A stretch of DNA of 64,000 nt from Cephalopachus bancanus (GCA_027257055.1 JAPVLO010000040.1:1324501-1388500), one strand, 5' to 3'. Shown: positions 32,655 through 45,164, counted from the stretch's first letter. The notes: generated by a model not told the origin, from the sequence alone. Program-made: numbers and translations.

Positions 32655-33185
32655 TTCTGGTACATACAGCTAACCTAATAACTGATAGAGCAGTTCTACA
32701 TTGCAGATTTTTTCAAGGACCTGATGAAGGCTTAAAAGGCAGATCAAATAAAGCCAGGAAGGATGGCAAAGCCAATAACTGACAGTGTCAAGATTTAAAA
32801 TGATTTTGACAGGGTGGAACACTGGACCAAAACCAAGCAGATGAAATTTAATGGGGACATATAAAAAGCAAATCAAAATGTTCTTTTTTATTGAAGGAAA
32901 TATAAAATGTTCTACTCTTTGACTTCTTAAATTAAAAAGAAGAAATGTAAAATTACATATTTTAAAATACAGCAAATAAAGCTACAAATCAATTCCAATT
33001 ATGGATAGTTAAAGGAATAAGAGGAAAGACGATCAGGAAAGGGAAAGAGAGAAAAACTCAAAATAATAAAGAGACCTAGAGTCAAAGACAGAAAGGAAAA
33101 AAAAGGGAATACAATTCAGAATTACTTTGTAGATTCTGAGATAACCTTCACACCTAGCAGTAACCTTAATTATGAGTCAGACTTT
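32655..33185. other. Unassigned A-rich sequence
   Basis: No gene. Purine-rich stretches (33020-33110) without a repeat that I can name. Confidence 0.35.
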
Positions 33186-33189
33186 ATTG

Positions 33190-33365
33190 AGATGTACTAG
33201 GTGTCAGGCACTACTCTGTGTACATTATACAAATTTGCCTTCTCTATTATCCTCATTGTTTTTTAGATGCAGAAACTGAAGCAGTGAGAGGTGGGGTAAG
33301 TTTCCCAAGGCCACACAGCTAGCACAAATGGAAGTAGGATATGAACCCAGGTAGAACATTTCAGG
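33190..33365 (-). repeat. MIR SINE (antisense)
   Basis: 'tgtactaggtgtcaggcact', 'cccaaggccacacagctagc' and 'ggatatgaacccaggtagaa' follow MIR reversed. Confidence 0.75.
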
Positions 33366-33369
33366 GCTG

Positions 33370-34555
33370 CCCTGGTATATTCTACCTCCTGATGCTGCGT
33401 CACTCTTGATACTGATTGGTTTCTATATTAACTGGTTTTCATAAAAATGAGGAAATCCATTACCTCACATGACTGTAAATACAGAGGTAGGGAGGAATTC
33501 AGGTGCAGTATAATTATCAGCTCAAAGATGTTCTTATAAACACAAATCTTTCCATTCATCAGGCTTCATCCTAGGGCTGGTTCCCCTCACAGTTCTAAGA
33601 TGGCGACTAGTGGATTTAAGGCTTTGTGCTTCTTCTTCATGTCAGCAAGGGAGAGGAAGAACCAGTTGCATCTTTCTGTCTTTTTTCCCTGCCCTCTCAC
33701 CCCTACAAGTCTGGCCGAGCACAGTCATGTCAGCAAAACCAGCACTCCCAGTCTCAAAGACAAAATAAGAGGAGGTAGGGGAGGGGGTACTTCTAGTGGG
33801 AGTTCTGTGAGGGCCAGTGAGCACTTATCAACAGATTTCTTCTCCAAAATCAAGGAAACAACTTGTAAGTTCAATGCTTTGTCATCCCTCCTGTACTCCC
33901 ACTAAACATATACTCCATGAACCTGGGGACTGGAGATCAGTGGTCATCTTTTGAGGACTGGAGAATGGGGTGGGAAGATGGCACAGAGAGATGGAGAGTA
34001 GGACAATGGCCAGGTGAGAGTTGCCCTCAAGTTTCAATTCCCAACACCTACAGCAAAGGAATCCCCAGGGGATCTTCAGTTCAGAGTCAGCTCCTAGTCA
34101 GGGGCATATTGGAGAAATCCCAGCCCCATGGAACCCAGAGAACAAGAGCAACAGTTGTGGCCACCCAAGGAGAGGAAGGCAACTGTGTCGTGAACAGCAA
34201 CATGAGTGGGCATCTGTCTTTTCTTCTTTCCTCCTCTGGGGGAGTAGAGATGAATGCAGACCAGGCCTCCTCTGCCACTTGAAGCTTCAGTGACACAACT
34301 TCCACCTGTCCTAGCTGGAGTGTAGAGGGTCACAATCTTAAAATAAACAGAGAAACCAGAGGCAACTGTTCCCTTGGTTGAAACGATAGAAAAGTTATGG
34401 GATTAAAACCAAGTTGCTACAGAGAACGAGACAAGGGTAGTAGCAACTATTGGAAAAATAAAACCATTTCACAGTTATACCCCCCAATTAGTTAATTCTC
34501 CTCCTCACTAAGCCAGAAAAAGTGATTTATTGCCTTTGTTAGACTTAAAATAAGT
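33370..34555. other. Unassigned non-coding sequence
   Basis: Open frames of 101 codons (33600) and 121 codons (33917) on the plus strand have no domain words, no splice context and overlapping frames on both strands. I take them as chance. Parts near 33590 may be an old LTR. Confidence 0.35.
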
Positions 34556-34559
34556 TCTT

Positions 34560-34625
34560 ACGAGAGTTACTAATAAAAAGCACTTAGAGCAGTACCTGGA
34601 ATAGGATAAGACCTCAATAAGTATG
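34560..34625 (+). repeat. MIR 3' fragment (sense)
   Basis: 'agcacttagagcagtacctg' and 'gacctcaataagtat' follow the MIR 3' end. Confidence 0.45.
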
Positions 34626-34689
34626 AAATGGTATGAGAAGCAGTAACAGTAGTAATAATAGTAGGGTATTTTCATAGTACAACTGGTGT

Positions 34690-35025
34690 CTTGGCTCAGG
34701 CTTCCATAACAGAATATCACTAACTGGGTAGTTAATAAACAATAGAAATTTATTTCTTACAGGTTTGGAGACTGGGAAGTCCAAGATCAATGTGCTGGCA
34801 GATTTAGTGTCTAGTGAGAGTTCGTTTTGTAATTCATAGGCAGGTGCCTTCTGGTTGTGTCCTCACGTGGTGGAAGGGGCAATCTAGCTCTCTCCAGGGC
34901 TTCTTTTATGAGGCCACTAATCCTCATCACCTTCCAAAATCCCCACCACCAAACACAGTCACACTGGTGATTAGGTTTCAACATATGAATTTTGGGAGGA
35001 CACAGACATGGAGACTATAGTAAAC
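34690..35025 (-). repeat. MLT1-type (ERVL-MaLR) LTR, antisense
   Basis: 'agaaatttatttcttacagg', 'gggaagtccaagatcaatgt', 'gtcctcacgtggtggaaggg' and 'atatgaattttgggaggaca' follow MLT1 reversed in order. Confidence 0.82.
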
Positions 35026-35067
35026 TTGGTAGAATTTTCATAACTTACAAAAAGGATTTCCATAACT

Positions 35068-35396
35068 ACTTCTTTCTCTCTCTCTTTTTCTCTTCCTTTC
35101 TTCCTATCATTTCTTTGCTTTCTATCTTGTCAGGGTCTCATCCTCTCGCCCAGGCTGGAGTTCAGTGGCACAATCATGGCTCACCACAGCCTTGGCCGCC
35201 TGAGCTCAGACAATCCTTCAAAATAGCTGGGACTACTGGTGCACGCCACCACGCTTGACTAATTTTTAAAAAATTTTTGTAGAGATGAGGTCTTGCTCTG
35301 TTGCCTAGGCTGATCTCAACTCCTGGGCTCAAGCAATCCTCTCACCTTGGCCTTCCAAAGTACTGGGATTATAGGTGTGAGCCACCACGCCTGGCC
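35068..35396 (-). repeat. Alu SINE (antisense), older, with target duplication
   Basis: A CT-rich tail remnant is followed by 'cgcccaggctggagttcagt' to 'gccaccacgcctggcc'. Direct repeats TTCCATAACT lie at 35058-35067 and 35397-35406. The tail has decayed into a pyrimidine microsatellite. Confidence 0.93.
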
Positions 35397-35429
35397 TTCC
35401 ATAACTTTTCTTTCATTTGAGTTTCAAAA

Positions 35430-35580
35430 CAACCCAGTGGAGTTGGTAAATATAGAATTATCAGATAGCATTATTCCTCTACTTGGAGATGAGGAAACTG
35501 AAACTTGTTGAGATTATGTGACTTTTTTTTTAACAAAATCCCATACATTCGGACATAAAATCTTCTGACTCCTACCCTGT
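35430..35580 (-). repeat. MIR fragment (antisense)
   Basis: 'ttattcctctacttggagat' and 'gaggaaactgaaacttgttg' follow MIR reversed. Confidence 0.5.
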
Positions 35581-35749
35581 GTTTCCTATGAATAGCTTTG
35601 TAACCATGGAGAAAAGAAGAATGAGAAGGAAAAATGGGAGAAGAAAGGAAAAGAGAGAGAGCTATTCATTTCATTAACCATGCACTATGAGCCAGAAGGT
35701 ATTCTGGGATTTTCAGATACTCTTTTATTCTAAACAGAGATATTGTCAT

Positions 35750-35825
35750 ATCTCTTTATTAAGATATAATTCACATATCATGCAATTCACCCATTTAAAG
35801 TTTTACAATTTAATGACTTAACTCT
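35750..35825 (-). repeat. Old L1 fragment (antisense)
   Basis: 'aagatataattcacatatca' and 'attcacccatttaaagtttt' match the reversed 3' UTR of L1M-type elements. Confidence 0.65.
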
Positions 35826-35829
35826 ACCT

Positions 35830-36335
35830 TTGAGTCAGAATGCTGAGTACATGTTGGAGGTTACATTTTCCTATCCTTCACACATAGACAAGCATGCCAT
35901 GCTGAATAAATGAATGCATAAAAATAATTAGAACCTACAAATAAATGGCCCAGTGTATTATAATCAGTGGCACAGGAAAAAGAAAATACATTACTTTTTT
36001 TGCACTAGCCCTAAATTTTAAGTGCGTTTTGCTTTATTTGCTTTCAATATAAAAATTATCAATTTAAAATTTTAATATTGTAAGAAAATCTTATTTTGTT
36101 CAGAAATAAAAGAATAAATATGTTGATTTAATAAAAACATACTCCCACCCTAAATTTACCCATTTTAAAAAACAAGACTTTGAACATTTAAGGCTTTCTG
36201 AAATGTGATTTTTATTGTTTTTGTGTTTATATTTTTTCAATTAGGATGTAATTTAATTTATATGATGAAAATCACCTAGAGGCTAAGATCACATAATATA
36301 TATATATAAACTGCTATATTCATATGCTTAGACTA
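35830..36335. other. Unassigned AT-rich sequence
   Basis: No gene. A short (TA)n run is at about 36297-36308. Confidence 0.4.
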
Positions 36336-36339
36336 AATT

Positions 36340-36660
36340 AGTTTCAGTAATAACACCAAAATCTCCATGGCTTACAACAATAGTCATTCCTTTCTTGCTT
36401 GAGTTCATGTCCTTTAAAGATCAGCTATAGCTCTGCCCTGTGTTCTCTTTATTCCAAGATCTAGACTGAAGGAACAACCTTCAACAGAGTCATGGCAGCA
36501 TTGTGGTAGAGTCACAAAAGAAGTGTCAAAATCAGATGATGGCACTTAAAGTTTTTATCTGGAAGCAACAAATATAATTTTCACTTTCATTAAACTGACC
36601 AAATCCAGAAATATGGCTAAGCCTGATGTCAATGGGGCAGGGAGAATATCTCCTCACAGG
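36340..36660 (-). repeat. Ancient LTR-like repeat, copy 1 (antisense)
   Basis: 'tctccatggcttacaacaat', 'ttcatgtcctttaaagatca' and 'ctctttattccaagatctag' share order with 38780-38885. Family uncertain, probably MaLR. Confidence 0.4.
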
Positions 36661-36839
36661 GAAGGACCACTGGACAGCCATTACACGAGGAGAGGAAACA
36701 GAGTTTTAAATAAAAAGCACAATCTACCAGAGTTCTTGGACATGAGTATTCACTTCCGTCTCTTTGTAAGCAAAATACATCTACCCTTTTCCATAGGAAT
36801 GCCAGGTTAAATACAGGAAGTCCAGCTAAATTTAAATTT

Positions 36840-37310
36840 CAGACAAACCACAGTACTATTCACAATAGTAAAGTCACGGACTCAACCTAAGTGTGTGTCA
36901 ATGGATGACTGGATAAATAAAATATGGTATATATACACCACGGAATACTATGCAGCCATAAAAAAGAATGAAACCACGTTCTTTGCAGCAACATGGATGG
37001 AGTTGGAGGCCTTATCCTAAGTAAAATAACTCAGAAACGGAAAACCAAGTACCACACATGTTCTCACTCGTAAGCGGGAGCTAAATAATGGGTACATATG
37101 GACATAAAGATGGAAATAATAGACAATGGGGACTCTAAAAGGGGGGAGGTTGAGTGGGGTGTAAGGTTAAAAATTTACCTATTGGGTACAGTGTTTGCTA
37201 TTTGGATAATAGGCACATTACACAATATGGGCACTCTCCATTACACAATATATCTCTGAATCTAGACTAGAACAAAAAATTCAGATAAACAACGGATAAT
37301 TTTTTAGAAT
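36840..37310 (+). repeat. L1 ORF2 3' end and 3' UTR (sense)
   Basis: 'ctattcacaatagtaaagtc', 'ggaatactatgcagccataa', 'agcaacatggatggagttgg', 'catgttctcactcgtaagcg' and a 3' 'atctctgaatctagactag' follow L1. Better preserved than the 9.1-kb copy but still broken. Confidence 0.9.
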
Positions 37311-37314
37311 AAGT

Positions 37315-38735
37315 ATGTCCAAAATATTGTACAGTAGGATATACTTACACTAAAAAAAAATTATTATCTAACTGAAATTTAACTTTAACTAGGCATTCTA
37401 CATATTTATTTACTAAATCTGACAATCCTATTCAGGAAAAACAACCTAAAAATTTCACTCAGTTACAGCATGAGGCTCAAAGTCCATGATCTTATGGAAT
37501 TCTCTATGTCAGTCCTAGATTTTCATTCCCTTGAGAGCAAAACCTATGAATCAAAAAGACAAATTGTCTGCCCCTCATATGCCCAATGTATCATGGTGAA
37601 GCAGGATAACCAAAATAAACAGTCCTATTCAGAAAGTGGAAGAGGAGGAAGCACACAGAAGTCACTTGTCCACAGCAATTCTGAAAGTCCCCTGAGTAGA
37701 TGTCGCAAAGACTACCTCCCATGGGGAGGGAAATGTTCCTTGATTGGGTCATGATTCTGGACCCAGAACAATAACCACCCAGTCTATTGTGCCTCATGGC
37801 TCTTGACTCTGTCCTCTGGAAGGTCTTTCCTTTTCCATAATCCTTCTAAGGCACTTTTATAAAGGACAATACGTCCTCTTTGGAAGCTGGCCAGGCTTCT
37901 CTGCCTTCTTCCCACAGAAAGCTGGGGATCCAAAGGTCATGTCAAGCCTCAAACAGTTGTAATCTATTTTTGTATGAGCTGGTGACTCTTTTGGCAATAT
38001 AACTTTCTCACATTCTTATCTATTTGATTTCAAACAGCCTCGTATGCCAATGGCCACATCCATAATTATTTTCTACTTATGTCTTTCTCTCTAGACTTAA
38101 TTGCAGATAACTTGAAGTGATCCAGCATCAATGGGAGAACTACACTTATAATCTCTTTTCCCTGAGCCATTTTGTCCAACTGAAAAGGTTTAATTGATGA
38201 TGCCACCTTAATAAACCCAGAAGTTTTAACAGAGGAATGATACCTTTGATTGGTCCTTGCCACAAGGCTGAATTTTAATCAGGCTTTGTGACTTAAAGAC
38301 CTTCCCAGTTTTATCTTTTATTGTTTGGAAATCAGAATCAATTGCACCTTCTAGTCCTCTGAGTTCTCACATTTTTAGACTCTTCCTACTGCCTTTGATG
38401 TCCCCAAAATGGACAATTCTTTCCTAAGCTCAGTTCTCTCTTATAGTACTTCATTATACACAGCTCATAGCATCTCAGGCATGAGAGTAACATTTTGTTC
38501 CATAACATCTATGTTTAGAGCCATGAGCCCATTCAGCACATTATCTGTCTCCCCAGGGATCACAGGTGACATTTATGTCAAATGCGTTGCCACTGGATAA
38601 CATGGGTTGCCATTTTTCCATCCTTCAATAATGTACTGCTTGCATCCCATTCCCAGGCCCCAGAATTAATGCAACATAATTTAGGATTTCTGCTATGGTA
38701 GCACCTCGGTGAAAAGTCCCAATTGCCACAGCAAT
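37315..38735. other. Unassigned sequence, possibly degraded retroelement interior
   Basis: No gene. It lies between two related LTR-like segments (36.34 and 38.74 kb). I cannot identify retroviral protein words in any frame. Confidence 0.3.
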
Positions 38736-38739
38736 CAGC

Positions 38740-39440
38740 TTAGCCTAAGTAATGTTGGAGTAACAGCAAACATATCCAAAATATCTACCATGGGAAAGAT
38801 TTATTCCTTGTTTATATCCATGTCCTTTGCAAATTGGGTGTCATTTTGCAACGTGTCTTCTTTATTCTAGGACTTGGATTGAAAAAACAGATACCAGCCT
38901 GGGCAACTTAGCAAGACCTCATCTCTACAATAAAAAAAACCAAAAAACAAAAAAACATTAGCAGGCGTGGTGGTAGCACACATGCCTGTAGTTCTGGCTA
39001 CTTGGAAGGCTGAGGCTGAGGATCGCCTGAGTCCAGTGAGTCAATGCTGGCATGTCCATGAGCATGCCACTGCACTCCAGCCTGGGCAGCAGAGTAAGAC
39101 TCCAACTCAAAAAAAAACCAAAAAAAAAAAAAAAAAACAGATACGATCTGGGACATGTTAGCTTACAGCAGAAGTAAAAGAAAAAGAAAGGCATATATTC
39201 CTCTGCTTAGAGGCACATGTACTTCTAGTCACATTTCATTGACCACATCAGATCATGTGGTCAAGATTGACTCCAGTTGCTGAAAAATATACTCCGTTTA
39301 TAGGAAGAAACAGTGGGGGGTAGACCCAAAGTGAAGGACAGCAGGTATTTTTCGCAAATAATGCAAACTACCCAGTAGTGAGCTGGTAAATATTTAACAA
39401 TTGCCTTTCTGAGGAATAAAAGTCCTGATCTGTAGCATTT
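38740..39440 (-). repeat. Ancient LTR-like repeat, copy 2 (antisense), split by Alu
   Basis: 'catgggaaagatttattcct', 'atccatgtcctttgcaaatt' and 'tctttattctaggacttgga' parallel 36340-36480. It continues after the Alu with 'ctagtcacatttcattgacc', typical of MaLR-like LTRs reversed. Confidence 0.4.
38895..39131 (+). repeat. 5'-truncated Alu with 13-bp target duplication
   Basis: It starts within the left arm ('cagcctgggcaacttagc') and ends GACTCCAACTC plus A tail. Perfect repeats AAAAAACAGATAC are at 38882-38894 and 39132-39144. Confidence 0.93.
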
Positions 39441-39444
39441 GCCA

Positions 39445-40095
39445 ATTTCCATGGTGTAAATACTCCCACCATGGCCAATTTCAAGCTATCAATGTGATGT
39501 CACCAAATATGAAATTAAGAGACATGCACAGTCAACTCTTGTGAGCCAGTAAGAGAAGGCTACAACAAACCACTGAATCAACTTCAGTTTAAGAAAACTA
39601 TTTGCTAAACAATTGCAAATAAATACATGTTCTACAATATGAAGCACACCTGTAGTTTCACTGTAGATTGTAGCAAGGGAGAAGACTATCATGTATGTTA
39701 CTCAGTGTAAACCTGTGTTAAGCCTAAACTGTAAATTTGCAGTAGTGATGAGGAGGACCAGACAACTTAAAATTAAGTCTTCATATAATTTGCTACTTCA
39801 TCAGTAATTGGCAAATTCAAATGGAGTAAGAATGTGAGATTGAAATAAAAATAATATTTTGCCTCTATAAATAAGATTCAGCTCCTGGCTCTTGTTTTGC
39901 AGACATTCTTATTAAAGACTTGGCTTTTCTCCAAGAAAAATAAGGTAGAAATTATTCAAAGCCCTTTACTTCCAAATTATTTCTGATAGGAGCTGCTTGA
40001 TGAGTATACCTCTCTATTTTTTATGTTTACAATTTTCCAATAAAAGACTTGTTTAAAAAAATCCCTGAGCTTAGAAGTAGTTCTTATATACTTTA
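39445..40095. other. Unassigned AT-rich sequence
   Basis: No gene or repeat that I can name. Confidence 0.35.
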
Positions 40096-40098
40096 GTC

Positions 40099-40415
40099 TT
40101 TTTTTTTTTTTTTTTTTTTTTTTTGATACAGGGTCTTGCTCTGTTCCCCAGACTGAAGTACAGTGGTGCCATCGCAGTTCAGTGGAGCCTTGAAATTCTG
40201 GGCTCCAGCAATCCTCCCACCTTAGCCTCCCAAGTAAATGGGACTACAAGTGTGCACCACCACATCCCACTAATTTTTAAAATTTTTTATGTGGGGACAG
40301 AGGTCTTGTATGTTACCCAGGCTGGTCTCAAACTCCTGGCTTCAAGTGATCCCCCCCATCCTATCTTGGACTCCCAAAATGCTGGGATCACAGACATGAA
40401 CCACCACACCCGGTC
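40099..40415 (-). repeat. Alu SINE (antisense), older
   Basis: A 26-base T tract then 'gatacagggtcttgctctgt' to 'ccaccacacccggtc'. Target repeats are not clear. Confidence 0.92.
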
Positions 40416-40479
40416 CATATTTGAGGCTTAAGTTATTTTTTTTGTTTTGAAGAATATTCTTTAAGTACGTTGACATCAT

Positions 40480-40690
40480 CCCTGTGGTGACACTAGGCGA
40501 GTTACATATGTTCTGAATTTCTGTATCCCCTTCTAAAGGATGGGATAATGACTTCAACCTTGCAAAGCTATTTTACAGCTTAAGTATCTGGCTTACATAA
40601 AGCACCTAGCAAAGTACCTTGCACATGGTGGTCACTCAATAGTTATTAGCATTCACTACTGAGGATACTGTTAGAATTATCATGATTGTT
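40480..40690 (+). repeat. MIR SINE (sense)
   Basis: 'gtgacactaggcgagttaca', 'ttctaaaggatgggataatg' and 'agtaccttgcacatggtggt' follow MIR. Confidence 0.6.
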
Positions 40691-40694
40691 ATTG

Positions 40695-41395
40695 AAGCAT
40701 GAGGCTAGAGGCTTTGAGTTACTATTTAAAATAGTGCAAAGCTTTATTCAACAACCTCAGAGCATTCGGCAGGAGTAATGTGGCTGTTGATTTTGAGTGC
40801 ATCTGACAGGAATGACTTTTGCAGTTCCCCTGGAAGCATGAATGTTATTGTAATTTAACAAAACTCACCTCTCTAGTTGTTAGCGCATTTTTGACTATTG
40901 GCCTCGAGCTTGGCTCAAATTGTCAGGCCAATAGAAAGACTGAATGCTTTGCCTCCAGGCAAAGTCGTGGCCTGCATTGGCTGGACCCTGCATCTCATCC
41001 TCAGGGAGAATAATGAAAAGCTCACTCAGCATGCTGCAGTCTTTCATACTGATTCTGGCATAAAACATCAGGAGGAAATTCCACCTCTGACTCTGCAGTA
41101 ATTGCGGAGGAGCTGGGGACCGGCCAAACACAGATGCCTGGCATGACACAGCCTGCCTTATGAGGTCATAGGAGAGACACTGCAGAGACACGGTGATGCT
41201 TATGCATAAAGGAGAGTCCACCATCTTCTGGGGACATCTCATTCATTCTTTCTGAGTTGCTGCAAATAGTCAAGATTATTATTTCACACTTTTTAAAGTG
41301 TCTTGACTTAAATTATAATGGTGAGAAAGATGTTGATTCTGATCAGGATAATAGCAAAAGTGGTGAAAATTGCCAGAACCCTCTATCCTACCACG
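40695..41395. other. Unassigned non-coding sequence
   Basis: A 115-codon minus-strand frame at 40895-41242 has no supporting feature. No named repeat. Confidence 0.35.
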
Positions 41396-41398
41396 CTC

Positions 41399-41450
41399 GT
41401 GTGCGCGTGTGTGTGTGTGTGTGTGTGTGTGTGTCTACTTGTGTGTGTAT
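41399..41450 (+). repeat. (TG)n microsatellite, interrupted
   Basis: About 36 bases of TG/CG alternation, a CTACTT break and a second short TG run. Confidence 0.93.
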
Positions 41451-41566
41451 CGGTTCCCTCCTGGAAGGTTTGTTTTTTTTTTAATTTCTGGAACTGCACA
41501 TAACAGTTTTCCAGCAATGACATTCATGCATAGAAAGGCCATCAAAGACTTGAAAGCCATGTAACA

Positions 41567-41969
41567 CAGCTGACCCTTGAACCATATGGGGGTTAGGATC
41601 CCCAATTCCTGCCTATGCAGTAAAAAAATCTTAGGATAACTTTTGACTCATGAAAACTTAAGTACTAATAGCCTACTGTATTATACACTGTATTACACAC
41701 TGTAACTGTAGTCTTATAATAAAGTAAGCTAGAGAAAAGAAAATGTTATTAAGAAAACCATGAGGAAGAGAAGATATATTTACTATTCATTAAGAGGAAG
41801 TAGATTATCTTAAAGGTCTTCATCCTAATTGTCTTCATGTTGAGTAGGCTGAGGAGGAGGAAGGAGAGAAGAGGTTGGTCTTGCTATCTCAGGGGTGGCA
41901 AAGGTAGAAGAAAATGAATGTATAAGTGGACTAGTGAAGTTCAAGTCCATGTTGTTCAAGGGTCAATTG
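41567..41969 (-). repeat. Tigger-type (TcMar) non-autonomous transposon
   Basis: The ends CAGCTGACCCTTGAAC and GTTCAAGGGTCAATTG are inverted repeats. Inside are 'taatagcctactgtattata', 'aataaagtaagctagagaaa' and 'tgttattaagaaaaccatga', the order of Tigger2/3-like elements. TA lies at the right edge as expected. No transposase frame. Strand is nominal. Confidence 0.88.
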
Positions 41970-42189
41970 TAAAGACTACTAGAAGCAGAGATTCATTTCG
42001 TTGGATGTTCCAAAATTAAGAATTTAATATTACTAGTATAAGCAGCTGCACAAATTTGGAGTGCAAATATGGTCGCATTATTTATTTTTCTAACTGGTCC
42101 ACTGAGTAGAGCTTGCCACTATAACAACAACCACCAATGAATTTTTCAGTTGTTTCTTGTTCATATGTCAGTTCTTCTTTGGGGGGAGG

Positions 42190-42472
42190 GGGTCAAAGTC
42201 TTAGTCTGTCACCCAAGCTGGAGTGCAATGGCATGCTCATGGCCACCGCAGCCTCAACTTGCTGGGCTCAGGGGATCCTTCTGTCTCATCCTTCAAAGTA
42301 ACTGGAACTATAGGCATGAGCCACCATGCCAGGCTAATTTTTTGATTTATAGTAGAGACATGGTCTCGCCAAACTGCCCATGCTAGTCTCAAACCTCTGG
42401 GCTCAGGTAATCCTCTCCCCTCCACCTCCCAAAGTGCTGGGATTACAAGGTGTGGGCCACTGCTCGTGACTC
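42190..42472 (-). repeat. Alu SINE (antisense), older
   Basis: 'tctgtcacccaagctggagt' to 'gctgggattacaaggtgtgg'. The T tail has become G-rich. Confidence 0.9.
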
Positions 42473-42474
42473 AT

Positions 42475-42880
42475 ATAACAATTCAAATAGAATGTTTCTG
42501 GTTGGAGAGCTGCTTTCCTCTACAGAATGGCCAATGGGGCCTAGGGCTCACTCTACTAAGGATAGTTTTCCCCAGTGCTCCCAGGAGAGTTTTAAAGAAG
42601 TCAACTTAACTTTCTGGCATGTCTTTTGATAGTGCCAGGAAGAAAAAATTATATAAAAGCTTTATATTAACTGGGGCACCCTACTAGATTGGATTGTTTC
42701 AAATGGATAAGCCAAATGTCATCTCCAGGTTTTAGTAGGTGAGTGTCTAAGAGATAAAGAGGATTTAGAGAACACCTTCATGTTATAAAATGGCAAACTG
42801 AAAAAAGTATAAGCTAGCATTTTTAAAGGAATCAGTTAATGGTTTTTATAAGATCTGTAGTTAACATTCAATACATTTGT
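42475..42880. other. Unassigned non-coding sequence
   Basis: No gene or named repeat. Confidence 0.35.
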
Positions 42881-42884
42881 TGAA

Positions 42885-42965
42885 TGCAGACTTTTGAATC
42901 ATGCCTGGAACTTAGCAGCTGCTTAGTTGTTATTTTTTAGAATAAATAAATGAATGGTAGTGATA
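42885..42965 (+). repeat. L2/MIR 3' fragment
   Basis: 'tcatgcctggaacttagcag' and 'aataaataaatgaatg' follow the L2 3' end. Confidence 0.45.
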
Positions 42966-42969
42966 TCAG

Positions 42970-43845
42970 CCTAATTAGCATTTTGAAATATGCGTACATC
43001 TTTAGATATAACTTTGTACATTAAAATTCATTTAGGTTTCTGCAATAATGATTGGTAGGTATTCCATAAATATTTATGTATTTGTATCATCAAAGGTATA
43101 ATCAGGATAATTTAAGTTGCCAAATTAGAAAGAGACATACCTTGTACTTATCACTCAGGACTGCTATATGTTTACGGAGGTTGAGCACTGCACAGCCTGA
43201 GAGTGTCATTCACACAGATTCCCATGCAAATAGCTTTCCCTGGGTTTGTGCAGTGCATAGGGTACACACAGTTGCCTAATTTTAATTCACCAGTCCTAAC
43301 AGTCTGTGGGGGTAGGGTAGCTGATTGACTGTGTTCATCACCAAGACTGACTGAGCTGGTCTGGCCGAGTAGAGGGTTCTCACTTCTTTGCATTCCCCGT
43401 CCCCCTTTGCTTCCTCATTCACCACCTCCCCTACAAGTTTATGCTCTTGTAAAGGTATCGACTTCTCTGATAGGGAAGAGTGCCCTCCTGTCAAGGGTGT
43501 GCTTATAATCCTGCCCAAGTCCTGTGTAAACTCCAGGGGCCTCTCGGTAATTCTGGAGTAGGAGAGTCCTTCAAGATGGGAACTGAATGTTTTCTCTTCT
43601 ACTAATGAGGTGCTTAAACAAACATGCACATAATGGCTTTTTTCTAACTCAACTTTTTGAGGATTGTCTTTTAAATACCAAGAGACACCGTAGCTCTCCC
43701 ATTACTTAACAATGTCACTAATTCAAAATGTTCTCATTTTTTAGCCTCCAGAAAAAGCCTTAGCACTGTCCTTAAAATCCCAAAGGCCATTTTCAAACAT
43801 CTTATCCTTACATGTTCAATATTTTTATTCTAAAACTTAAAATAT
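42970..43845. other. Unassigned non-coding sequence
   Basis: Chance open frames overlap here on both strands (115 codons minus at 43282-43629). No supporting feature. Confidence 0.35.
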
Positions 43846-43849
43846 AAGT

Positions 43850-44120
43850 TCTAGGTCCCTCTAGAGTCTGAGGTGTGACAGAAGCTGGGCTGGATGGCCT
43901 AGATGAGGCAATAAGACCCATTAAGAGGTTTTGGCAAGAGTTCTGGTGAGAGATACAGAGGCTCGCACTAAGGCAGTGAGTAACAGCATAGAGAACATTA
44001 ATGGATACCACCACCATTTAAGAGGAAGGCTTTGTGAGAATTGGAGACTACCAGAATGAAGACAGGGATAAACTGAGAATGACTTTGTGGTCATGCAACT
44101 GGGCATTCTGTAGTGTAATT
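43850..44120 (-). repeat. L2 fragment (antisense)
   Basis: 'gaggcaataagacccattaa', 'gagttctggtgagagataca' and 'agtgagtaacagcatagaga' fit the L2 body reversed. Confidence 0.45.
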
Positions 44121-44559
44121 AGTATGGTGAAGAGTAAGGGGACTAGGTTTGGAGAAGACTTACACATATAGAGAGCTAAACAGCATTATCAAGAGAACAA
44201 TTCCGGATACAAGGATACCACCATGTTTTTATTATTGTGCCAAATTGGACAAAGGAACAAAAGCTACCCATTTAAAAAGCAAGCAAATACTTTGATTTCA
44301 AGATTCTTCTGTACATAATTTTTTCTTTTCTGGGAGCAAATCATTGATATACCTTAGAGTAATCTATTACCACATCCTTAACAACATCTGAAAATCTTTC
44401 ATCCTAGATCCATATGGCAGCTGTTGAAAACATTACAACCTCCTCCTCACTGGATTTCCTACTTCTTGCTTTGCTCTGTATCTCCTGCAACTGCCAAAGT
44501 TTCTTTCATTGTATGAGTGTGACCATGTAATTTCTGGTGCACTTTAGAGTAGTCCAAGA

Positions 44560-45120
44560 CATATTGGGAAATGATAACGTCCCAGAAAATCCTCGGTTCT
44601 GAGATATAAATATAAACAAGATAAAGTTTGCCCCTAAAAACTCTACAAAATAGGCAGGGAGTCCATTAAGCCATCTGATAGCTAGTTGTTGTTGGTGTTA
44701 GAGTACTGAGGAAGAAGTTGGAGGTGCAAAGTGGTACAAGTCAAGGTTCCTGCCATTCCAGAGTGTCACAATCTGAAGGGAAAGGCAAATAAATCCAGCC
44801 TTAAAGGAATGGGTAATAAGTGACATACTGGACCATAGGAACAGCCAACCCCTACCTGGATGTTAGAGAAGTGATATGTGCAAAAAAATGGAAGAATGCA
44901 AAGTCTACTAGGAACAGTGTCTAAAGAAAAGTATATACCAAGTGCTTTAGACAAGGTACCAATTTATCTCAACTGAGTAGGTCCAGCATGACTTTTAAGA
45001 AGAGACTACGTTTAAGCTGGAACTTGGGTCAAATGAATACTTCCTGGGAAGTGAGAAACCTTATGTGAGGAACTGGGTGACAAACTTTACCAAGATCAGG
45101 TATAGGTTTGGGGCTTAAAG
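44560..45120 (-). repeat. Probable L2 fragment (antisense)
   Basis: 'ttaagaagagactacgttta', 'agctggaacttgggtcaaat' and 'aggaactgggtgacaaactt' fit diverged L2 sequence reversed (GACATTTGAGC...GACCTGAAGG region). Confidence 0.4.
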
Positions 45121-45164
45121 ACAGGGAAACAGACACATGCTTTTAAAAGAGGTGAACATCCACC

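Noticed and set aside
33600..34305. Overlapping frames of 101, 121 and 90 codons
   Set aside because: They occur on both strands in the same stretch, with no domain words or splice context.
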